DNA of 22,197 bases, from NCBI GenBank assembly GCA_021160245.1, contig JAGHCW010000235.1, positions 1 through 22,197 of the forward strand, given 5' to 3'. Source of the stretch: a bacterium. Lineage in GTDB: Bacteria > B130-G9. Made by a program: the position numbers and the translations under genes. Positions 7,186-13,469 of this stretch are shown piece after piece; position 1 is the first letter of the stretch, and every line of letters starts with the position of its first letter. Below the pieces are notes generated by a model. It had not been told where the DNA came from, ran no database searches, and was given only the letters and a program-made list of their open reading frames with translations.

Positions 7186-7500
7186 TCATGGCATCATGCC
7201 GCCTCCTTGTGGCGAGTCATAGAAAAGGTCTGTGTCCCAGCAAGATGTCTTGTCGGTGGCCCAGTCTGTGCCACCGTACGAGAGACTCCCGCAGCTCCCG
7301 TCTCTATTATCGATCCCATCAAGTACCCCCCACGCCCAGGCAAAGCCCTCCTTCCAAGTGAACGGTACTGATCCGATGGTATCTTGGACGCCTCCCGAAT
7401 ACAGCCAGGCCCCCTCCCAACCAGACCAAATGCAGTCCTGCTGCCCTGCCGCGTCATCGTATGTTTTTTCCATCCAGATGCTATCGCTCCCGCTCCAATA
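7186..7500 (-). pseudogene. In-frame continuation of the Rhs gene beyond a TGA codon
   Basis: Immediately after the TGA that ends the 534-residue Rhs frame (7503-7501), the same frame stays open for 104 codons to a second TGA (7188-7186). The encoded sequence looks like genuine protein: it starts YWSGSDSIWMEKTYDD, is rich in Trp, Gly, Asp and aromatics like the upstream region, and has three cysteines. Other frames over the same DNA read as low-quality Arg/Gly/Ser-rich sequence. The simplest reading is that the gene once, or in other strains still, encoded about 639 residues and now carries a nonsense codon. Readthrough, recoding or a sequencing error cannot be excluded. No convincing bacterial SECIS hairpin was seen just 3' of the TGA. 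Confidence 0.6.
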
Positions 7501-9105
7501 TCAATACCCCATGAGAGCACACGAGAATCTCTCGTCGCAGCATTTCGTGCAGCCCCCAGGCTCGGCGGGACTGGTGTAATGCTTATAGAATGCAGGCTCT
7601 TCCAGTGCCGCCTGGCAGGCTATATTCATCGTGGATGCGACCGCCGAAAGACACTCCAGAGCGCAAAGCCCAAGCGTATATGTCTTGGTGGGGGGGATTA
7701 GGGGATCAGGGTCCCATGATCCAGTAAATGCCATGCAGACCTCAGTGCCCACACCAAGGAGCGACTCGCCCCAGTCCCATGCGTAGTCAAAGAACCCGTT
7801 CTGCGTCCAGCCATATCTGCACGTAACCATGAGGTACACAGCCAACGGGATCTCCGGCTGCGGCGGGAAATACCGCTCTTTCCATTGTGTCTCATGCAAA
7901 GTGCCTGTACTATCCTTGTGCTTCATGTTGAAGTGAATATGTGGGCCTAGATTGTTGTCGTTCTTCAATCTAATAGTCGTCCCCATAGGCGTATATGTCG
8001 CGTCCACCGTTGGCGTTGGCATCAGAGACTTGACGGGGGCCGTGTGATGCCGGTAGGACACTTCATTCACCCCGAGCGTCGTCATTCCTGGACTTGCATT
8101 CAGCGTCTGGCGCCAGCTGGCCGCCACTAAGGGGGGCGCGAACGGGAGGTAGTCTTGATCCAGCTCATAGTGCGGTTCAATTTTTTCTCTCTCTTTCACA
8201 GGTTCGTGTTTGCACCAGGGCGTCTTCGTTGTGGCCACCGCCCGAGCCTCGGTCCCGACGTCGCTTACCCAGTCCACTCCATCTGCGTGATGACCGAGCC
8301 AGATCTCAGAAAAACCTATATCCCCTGCGTCCAGCATCACGGGGTACTTCTCCGGAAGAGGCGTAGCAAACGGGGGGCCAGTGCCCGGTGGGAGAGGCGT
8401 GGGCTTGTCAGGGCCACCAGGGGGCCCACCGAGCAGCTCTGTTACGCAGTGGCCGCAGTTCATGAACTGAGTGTACCAAGTATCAGACCCCGGGTCATAA
8501 CCGACCGGAAAATGCGCCTCGAGATCGGGGTCCCAAATCCAACTCCCCGCACCAAAGTCAATATCGCTCTCGTACGCGCCCTCAACCTCGGGAATCCCGC
8601 AGCCGATCTGCCCGATCGTCGCGGCCGTGCCCTGGTCTGCGCCCAGGATCATGCTGAGGCTGCCACCGCCGTCCTTCACGTAATAGAACGTCTCCTCGCC
8701 GTCGTAAAACTGCGTGTTGACGATCGGGTCGGTTGCGCCGAGGCCGTAGCCGAACGACTCACGAATATCCCACTCGGTATCGTAGGTCGCGATCGCCTTG
8801 CTGCCATCGTAAAGGTAGTAGATTGAGCCATCGGTATTTCTCTTGCAGTAGCGACTCCCATCGGGGTAATACGTCGATTGCCAGACCGTGCTGTCATCCA
8901 CCGTGCAGCTCAACAGCCGATTCTCATCGTTGAGCGAATACTCCGTAACCACACTCCCATCGTCGCTTTTGGTCAATTTGCCGTTCAGATCGTATTCATA
9001 CTCGAGAGGATCGAGCTCCTGAGGTCCGCAATCAGTCAGCTGATCCATTTCGTCATACTCGAACTCGGGTATGCAAGAAAATGCTTGTTTCCCGTTTCGG
9101 TTCAT
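7501..9105 (-). CDS. Rhs/YD-repeat protein fragment with M23-like peptidase region
   Basis: A 534-residue product. Residues 15-110 contain degenerate YD repeats (EYEYDLNGKLTKSDDG, YSLNDENRLLSC, YYPDGSRYCKRNTDGSIYYLYD). An Rhs-core-like closure follows (SFGYGLGATDPIV, FYYVKDGGGSLSMIL). A Pro/Gly linker (about 227-250) leads to a region with three LytM/M23-like signatures in order: HHADGVDW...GTEARAV (272-290), SYRHH (350-354) and GPHIHF (387-392). The His-to-Asp spacing in the first is one residue longer than the family HxxxD. Typical Rhs proteins are far longer, so the N-terminus is missing: there is no signal peptide, and the frame begins inside a YD repeat three codons after a stop. No Shine-Dalgarno sequence is present; the promoter at 9111-9139 would make the mRNA leaderless. 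It ends at an in-frame TGA with protein-like sequence beyond. It could be an orphan Rhs tip or a decaying gene. Confidence 0.72.
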   Translation of the reverse strand: MNRNGKQAFSCIPEFEYDEMDQLTDCGPQELDPLEYEYDLNGKLTKSDDGSVVTEYSLNDENRLLSCTVDDSTVWQSTYYPDGSRYCKRNTDGSIYYLYDGSKAIATYDTEWDIRESFGYGLGATDPIVNTQFYDGEETFYYVKDGGGSLSMILGADQGTAATIGQIGCGIPEVEGAYESDIDFGAGSWIWDPDLEAHFPVGYDPGSDTWYTQFMNCGHCVTELLGGPPGGPDKPTPLPPGTGPPFATPLPEKYPVMLDAGDIGFSEIWLGHHADGVDWVSDVGTEARAVATTKTPWCKHEPVKEREKIEPHYELDQDYLPFAPPLVAASWRQTLNASPGMTTLGVNEVSYRHHTAPVKSLMPTPTVDATYTPMGTTIRLKNDNNLGPHIHFNMKHKDSTGTLHETQWKERYFPPQPEIPLAVYLMVTCRYGWTQNGFFDYAWDWGESLLGVGTEVCMAFTGSWDPDPLIPPTKTYTLGLCALECLSAVASTMNIACQAALEEPAFYKHYTSPAEPGGCTKCCDERFSCALMGY

Positions 9106-9110
9106 AATAC

Positions 9111-9139
9111 ATTATATGCATGGGCATTCAGAATTACAA
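9111..9139 (-). promoter_or_regulatory. Near-consensus promoter positioned for a leaderless Rhs transcript
   Basis: On the minus strand TTGTAA (9139-9134, 4/6) is followed after exactly 17 bases by a perfect TATAAT (9116-9111). The A of the Rhs ATG (9105) is 6 bases beyond the -10, at the usual transcription start distance. The first mRNA base would be at or next to the start codon, which agrees with the lack of a Shine-Dalgarno sequence. Confidence 0.5.
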
Positions 9140-9159
9140 CATGTAGGGCCTCCAATTGG

Positions 9160-9188
9160 TTGAGTCGCTATATCTTGATTGTTACGAT
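9160..9188 (+). promoter_or_regulatory. Predicted promoter of the second beta-helix gene
   Basis: TTGAGT (9160-9165, 4/6) and TACGAT (9183-9188, 4/6) are separated by 17 bases. The leader to ATG 9299 would be about 100 nt and includes the hairpin at 9231-9246. The promoter is back to back with the Rhs promoter, about 20 bp away. Moderate match only. Confidence 0.33.
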
Positions 9189-9230
9189 GATTTATCCGCA
9201 GTAAAGTTTTTTAGCGGAACACACGATAAG

Positions 9231-9246
9231 CTCTGTTGCGACAGAG
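9231..9246 (+). other. Leader hairpin upstream of the second beta-helix gene
   Basis: CTCTGT-TGCG-ACAGAG is a perfect 6-bp stem closed by a 4-nt loop. A weaker stem TCCGC/GCGGA (9195-9199 and 9213-9217) lies just upstream. They would form in the predicted 5' leader. No T-tract follows and no known riboswitch class is recognised. Confidence 0.35.
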
Positions 9247-9298
9247 GTCGTTGCGATGTGGGGCTAACTGATGCGGGTATTGGAGAATAGATGCTCGC

Positions 9299-11326
9299 AT
9301 GAGCCCTAAATCGTGTTCTGTGCAGATTCTGTGTTCGATACAGCACGGGGCTGTGCAGACTATGCGTCCGCCCTTAATGAGCGCAGTCGCCCATCAAAAG
9401 CCCAGAGCCGCCGTCAAACGCGGTCTTTTCTTTTTGTTGATGTTGTTTTTTCTTATGGGATTCTCCCCTAGCGTCGTTTCTGCGGTCGAATATACCGTAA
9501 TCCAGGACGGTTCTGGTGATTTTGTGGACATTCAGCACGCGATCGATGCGGCGCTGGATGGCGATACTATAATCGTCCATACCGGGACTTATTACGAGAA
9601 CATCCACTTCCTCGGCAAGAATATCCTGCTGACCTCGACCGACATCTGGGACCGCGACGTCGTTGAGAGCACGATCATTGATGGCCAGGCAAGCGCCTGC
9701 GTAGTGACGTTTGCAGGCACCGAAGACGAGACCTGCGAGCTATCGGGTTTCACAATCACGAATGGCCAGGCTGAGCGCGGTGGTGGCGTAACTGGCGGAG
9801 TTTACGAAGACGTCGATTCATACGGCCCGTGGACGAAGGGTGCGATCAATAACTGCATAATCACAGGGAATCTGGCGCTGGCTAAGGGTGGCGGGATTTT
9901 CAGCTTGGGGGGCACGATCAGTAACTGCGTGATTGAATACAACATGGCTCATAGGGATGATCCGGATCGGCAATCATTCGGGGCCGGCATCTATTGTTTT
10001 GATTGCTCGCCGTCAATCGAGAGGTGCTTGATCAGGGGTAATTCGGCAGATGGCGGCGGCGGGGGAATTGATTTGGAATATTCCGATGCAAGAATAACCG
10101 ATTCAGCTATCACGGAGAACGAGGGAGACGGGATTAATTTTTCGTATTCGCCGCCATTCATCTCCAACTGCACGATCAGCGGGAATTCGGATGATGGCAT
10201 TTGCGCAACCTCTGACGGCACGATTGAGAAATGCACTATCACTGGGAACGGCGATTGTGGAATCTACTGTAGCAATTCATCAACGACGATAGCAAACTGC
10301 ACGATTAGCAGGAACGCATCGGGTGGCGTATGGTGCAGTTCTGCTTCGTCGCTGATCACGAACTGTCTGATCAAGGACAGTAGGAGTCCAGGTATTCTTA
10401 GCTTTGGCGATGATCCGGGGCCACTTATCGAGAATTGCCAGATAACAGGGAATCGTAATACCATGTACGAGGGTGGTGGGCTTTACCTGATGTCCGGGAA
10501 CGTATCTAATTGCCTAATCACCCGTAACTCCGCTAGCCAGGGAGGCGGAGGGGTATATTGTCGTAATTTCTACGGGACGCTATCCAACTGCACAATCTAT
10601 GGCAACGCAGGGCATTCTGGACAAGCTATCTATTGTGATTGGGGGAGCTCGCCGGTGGTGGTTAACTGCATACTGCGGTGGAACTCCTCGAACATCGATT
10701 TCGATCCCAATAGCTCGATCAGTATCACTTACTCTTGCGTTCAGGGCGGGTTTGAGGGTGAGGGCAACATCAGCTCCAACCCATTGCTCATGACCGGGCA
10801 ATACGGGGACTACTACCTTTCACATATTGATGCGGGGCAGGCCGCGGATAGCCCGTGCATCGATGCTGGCAGCGACAGCGCGCTTGCGCTTGGCCTTGAG
10901 GGACACACGACGAGAACGGACGGTGTGCCGGATATGGGAATGGTTGATATGGGCTATCACTATTCCGCTTACCTAGCGATATCTTGCTCGGTCAACGATG
11001 AGCAATTCGGAGCGGGGGATGCAATCGTAGGCTCCCTTGCGGTCACGAATAACGGGCTCGGGGTGCTTGTCGATGTCTATCTCGGCTTCGTGCTGCCAGA
11101 CGGGTCGATCTTCACATTTGGAGATACAGGGCTTGTGGACGGCCTGCGGCCTTGGCTGACTGGGACTCCCGTTCCGCCCGATTTCAGTTTCGGTCCGGAA
11201 GTCATTTTCGAGCTCCAGGTGCCTGACGGCATGATGGTCGGCAACTATCTCTTTGCTGCGATGCTAACCTCGCCCGACGCCTTTAGCCCGATGTCATTCT
11301 CGGCCACAGAGTTTGAGATCAAGTAG
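9299..11326 (+). CDS. Exported right-handed parallel beta-helix repeat protein (paralog 2)
   Basis: Up to 675 residues. The export signal is RGLFFLLMLFFLMGFSPSVV..SA, with a long basic N-region if ATG 9299 is used. GGAG lies 13 bases before 9299; the internal ATGs at 9362 and 9377 lack a Shine-Dalgarno sequence but would give a more ordinary signal peptide, so the start is uncertain. The mature part begins VEYTVIQDGSGDF and has the same cap as paralog 1. About twelve rungs follow, with ISNC, IERC, IEKC, IANC, ITNC, IENC, VSNC and LSNC cores, then SYSCVQGGFEGEGNI and SPCIDAGSDS. The C-terminal beta-rich domain (about 550-675) carries VDVYLGFVLPDGSIF and VPDGMMVGNYLFAAML. No anchor or sorting signal is obvious after the final EFEIK. 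Probably secreted or surface-exposed; enzymatic function unknown. Confidence 0.87.
   Translation: MSPKSCSVQILCSIQHGAVQTMRPPLMSAVAHQKPRAAVKRGLFFLLMLFFLMGFSPSVVSAVEYTVIQDGSGDFVDIQHAIDAALDGDTIIVHTGTYYENIHFLGKNILLTSTDIWDRDVVESTIIDGQASACVVTFAGTEDETCELSGFTITNGQAERGGGVTGGVYEDVDSYGPWTKGAINNCIITGNLALAKGGGIFSLGGTISNCVIEYNMAHRDDPDRQSFGAGIYCFDCSPSIERCLIRGNSADGGGGGIDLEYSDARITDSAITENEGDGINFSYSPPFISNCTISGNSDDGICATSDGTIEKCTITGNGDCGIYCSNSSTTIANCTISRNASGGVWCSSASSLITNCLIKDSRSPGILSFGDDPGPLIENCQITGNRNTMYEGGGLYLMSGNVSNCLITRNSASQGGGGVYCRNFYGTLSNCTIYGNAGHSGQAIYCDWGSSPVVVNCILRWNSSNIDFDPNSSISITYSCVQGGFEGEGNISSNPLLMTGQYGDYYLSHIDAGQAADSPCIDAGSDSALALGLEGHTTRTDGVPDMGMVDMGYHYSAYLAISCSVNDEQFGAGDAIVGSLAVTNNGLGVLVDVYLGFVLPDGSIFTFGDTGLVDGLRPWLTGTPVPPDFSFGPEVIFELQVPDGMMVGNYLFAAMLTSPDAFSPMSFSATEFEIK
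9497..9799 (+). repeat. Paralogous segment, copy 2
   Basis: Gap-free 303-bp counterpart of 5179-5481, encoding the N-terminal cap of the second beta-helix protein. Shared blocks include the codons for TGTYYENI, GKNILL, VESTIIDG and TFAGTEDETCELSGFTITNG, with many third-position differences. Confidence 0.8.
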
Positions 11327-11631
11327 GGACATAGTCGCATGGCGAGTTTGCGTAGCTCTGCATGAATAGCCATTCGCCTGCATCGGCGACGCCACGAGGC
11401 GCGGATTGGCAATCGTCTGCGAATGCACACTTATCTCGGCGCCTTCTTGCATCTTGCCTCTCCTTGTATATTGACTTGATTCTGCGTGATATGTTTTGGG
11501 TGTTGACTCATTGATGCTAGGTACCTATTATTCCCGCTAATAGATGGATAGTGCCGAGAGGGCTATGAGCAAGCACGATGGCAAGGTCTTAGATAAGGAA
11601 GATTGCGTAAAACGCGCGAAGGAGGCATAGC
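11327..11631. other. Intergenic region before pilT
   Basis: This 305-base gene-free stretch has three recognisable elements. Nested inverted repeats occupy 11371-11425: outer CATTCGC/GCGAATG, with CGCC-4-GGCG and GATT-3-AATC inside. The decamer TGCATCTTGC lies at 11448-11457. A strong promoter match lies at 11503-11531. No open frame of protein-like composition is seen and no T-rich terminator hairpin follows the beta-helix gene. Confidence 0.5.
11503..11531 (+). promoter_or_regulatory. Predicted promoter of the pilT-recX-alaS cluster
   Basis: TTGACT (11503-11508, 5/6) and TATTAT (11526-11531, 5/6) are separated by exactly 17 bases. The leader to GTG 11632 would be about 93 nt. This is among the best promoter matches in the window and is suitably placed to transcribe pilT and probably the genes downstream. 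Confidence 0.58.
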
Positions 11632-12801
11632 GTGGTTCAGATAAACGAGCTGCTGGAATTGGCGGTTGCACGGGGCGGATCGGACCTACATCTGAAAATA
11701 GGGTCCCAACCTGTGATCAGAGTTGACGGTCGCCTTACCCCGATGATCGACCAGAAGCGATTGACGCCCGATGACACGATACACCTTGCCTTCAGCATGA
11801 TGAGTCCGGGCCAAAGAGAGAAGTTCAGAAAGCATAAACAAATTGACCTCGCCCATGCGATTCCGGGACTTGGGAGGTTCCGTGTCAGCGCATTTCAACA
11901 AAGAGGGACGGTGAGCATCGTAATGAGGGTTGTGCCCACGAAATTGCTCGCATTTAAGGACCTCTATCTGCCACCGGTTCTGGAGAAGCTCTCCATGGAA
12001 AACAGGGGCATGATCATTCTGACAGGCACAACGGGTAGCGGTAAATCGACGACGCTTGCTTCAATGATCGATTATATGAATGTTCATCGCGTTGAGCATA
12101 TCATAACAATTGAGGACCCGATTGAGTTTTTGCACAGGGACAAACGCTGCATCATCAACCAGCGCGAGGTCGGCACAGATACGGAGACGTTCGCCGGCGC
12201 TCTGAAGGTGACTTTGAGGCAGGATCCTGACGTGATACTTGTCGGTGAGATGCGTGACTTTGAGACGGTCAGCCTTGCCCTTGCAGCGGCGGAGACGGGG
12301 CATCTTGTCTTGACCACGCTGCATACACTGGATTCCGTTGAGACTATCAACCGTATCGTTGCCTTCTTCCCTCCGCATCAGCAGCAGCAGATAAGGATCG
12401 AGCTTGCGGCCATCATCAAGGGGATTATCTCCCAGCGATTGATGCCTCGTGCAGATGGCAAGGGGCGTGTGCCGGCAGTTGAGGTCCTCGTTGCGACAGC
12501 GCTTGTTAAGGATAGAATCATCGATAAAGAGAGAACGATGGAGATCCGTGAGGCAATTGCCGACGGTGTTGCTCAATATGGTATGCAGACCTTTGACCAG
12601 TGCCTTATAAAGCTCTTTACTCGCAAGGTCATAACGTTGGATACGGCAATGCGGTACTGCACGAATCCAGATGACTTCATGCTGAAAATCAAGGGAATTA
12701 GCTCGACGAGCGACATGGCCAAGATGGAGGAAGAGCAGGAGATCGGCTCGGAGGAAGAAGGGCCTGAGTTTGAGTTCGGCAGTACTTTCTCGGATGACTG
12801 A
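11632..12801 (+). CDS. pilT: Type IV pilus twitching motility ATPase (PilT/PilU family)
   Basis: A 389-residue cytoplasmic hexameric secretion-type ATPase that powers pilus retraction. The sequence shows an N-terminal PAS-like domain (GGSDLHLKIGSQPVIRVDG), Walker A GTTGSGKST (132-140), the Asp box IITIEDPIEF (157-166), Walker B around DPDVILVGEMRD (198-209) and the His box TGHLVLTTLHT (222-232). The C-terminal part has GMQTFDQCLIKLF and PDDFMLKIKG, and lacks the AIRNLIRE-type motif typical of PilT, so it leans towards PilU. An acidic tail of about 30 residues (EEEQEIGSEEE) extends past the core. The start is GTG with a strong GGAGG 6 bases upstream. No other pilus gene is in view; recX follows after about 150 bp, probably in the same transcript. 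Confidence 0.93.
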   Translation: MVQINELLELAVARGGSDLHLKIGSQPVIRVDGRLTPMIDQKRLTPDDTIHLAFSMMSPGQREKFRKHKQIDLAHAIPGLGRFRVSAFQQRGTVSIVMRVVPTKLLAFKDLYLPPVLEKLSMENRGMIILTGTTGSGKSTTLASMIDYMNVHRVEHIITIEDPIEFLHRDKRCIINQREVGTDTETFAGALKVTLRQDPDVILVGEMRDFETVSLALAAAETGHLVLTTLHTLDSVETINRIVAFFPPHQQQQIRIELAAIIKGIISQRLMPRADGKGRVPAVEVLVATALVKDRIIDKERTMEIREAIADGVAQYGMQTFDQCLIKLFTRKVITLDTAMRYCTNPDDFMLKIKGISSTSDMAKMEEEQEIGSEEEGPEFEFGSTFSDD

Positions 12802-12820
12802 TTCTGCCGCTTAACCTGGG

Positions 12821-12870
12821 CTGCAAGATTGGTATTTTCAGACGGGGGCCGGGGCAAGGGATTCTTGCAG
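12821..12870. repeat. Inverted repeat between pilT and recX
   Basis: CTGCAAGA (12821-12828) and TCTTGCAG (12863-12870) are perfect reverse complements separated by 34 bases. The right arm is not followed by a T-tract, so it is not a standard terminator. It could form an intercistronic RNA stem that affects processing or attenuation before recX. Confidence 0.35.
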
Positions 12871-12956
12871 GCACTATCTGGCGAGATAAATGACGCCTCG
12901 TTGCTACGGCCTCGGCAAGCAGATGCCCCATTAGTCTCAGGTTCACCATTTCAGTG

Positions 12957-13469
12957 ATGAAACCGTCAACAAAACGTTTGGACACTCAAGGCGCAAAGGA
13001 CATAGCGTACCGCTTGCTGTCTGCGCGTTCGCACTCTATCTGCGAGATTCGGCGCAAGCTTAAGAGGCGAGGCGCGGAAGATGCAACAATCGCAGATGTT
13101 ATTTCGCAGCTTCAGGTTTCGGGCTATTTGGATGACCGGGCGTTCTCGGAGCTCTATGTTCAAGGCCGCATCGCGCACAAGGCTTACGGCCGGCGCTGGT
13201 TTTTTCACAGTCTTTTGAGAAGAGGCATAGATAAAGAGATCATTGAGGAGACCCTAGACAGGATTTTCAATGAGATTAGCGAGAGAGATTTGGCCTCTCA
13301 AGCTGCGGCCTCCAAGCTGCAGAAGCTGGGCGACGAGGACCCTCGAATGCGAGCCGCAAAAGTCGCAAGGTTCCTCCGGAGCAGGGGATTCAATGAGGGC
13401 GTGATTATGGAAATCGTAAACGATCAATTGACGGGCGGAGTAGAAGTTGAGCATGAAGACGGCGAGTGA
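12957..13469 (+). CDS. recX: Regulatory protein RecX
   Basis: A 170-residue all-helical protein of the RecX family, which binds RecA filaments and modulates recombinase activity. Diagnostic features are three-helix repeats: AYRLLSARSHSICEIRRKLKRRG near the N-terminus, then ISQLQVSGYLDDRAFSELYVQGR and YGRRWFFHSLLRRGIDKEII, and a final KVARFLRSRGFNEGVIMEIV. The length is normal for the family. ATG 12957 is chosen; a GTG directly before it (12954) would add one residue, and neither has a clear Shine-Dalgarno sequence. The stop overlaps the start region of alaS by 17 bp, implying translational coupling. recX commonly accompanies recA and alaS, but recA is absent here. Confidence 0.92.
   Translation: MKPSTKRLDTQGAKDIAYRLLSARSHSICEIRRKLKRRGAEDATIADVISQLQVSGYLDDRAFSELYVQGRIAHKAYGRRWFFHSLLRRGIDKEIIEETLDRIFNEISERDLASQAAASKLQKLGDEDPRMRAAKVARFLRSRGFNEGVIMEIVNDQLTGGVEVEHEDGE

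Noticed and set aside
7194-7520. 108-codon minus-strand frame overlapping the Rhs 3' region
   Set aside because: The other minus frame (7186-7500) has the protein-like Trp/Gly/Asp composition and continues the Rhs frame; this one reads as Arg/Gly/Ser noise.
8155-8826. 223-codon plus-strand frame antisense to the Rhs gene
   Set aside because: No Shine-Dalgarno or known motif; the Rhs reading on the opposite strand explains the sequence.
7186-9105. UGA as tryptophan, glycine or another sense codon genome-wide
   Set aside because: pilT, recX, alaS and nadB all end at TGA at the expected family lengths, and no conserved gene in the window has an internal TGA.
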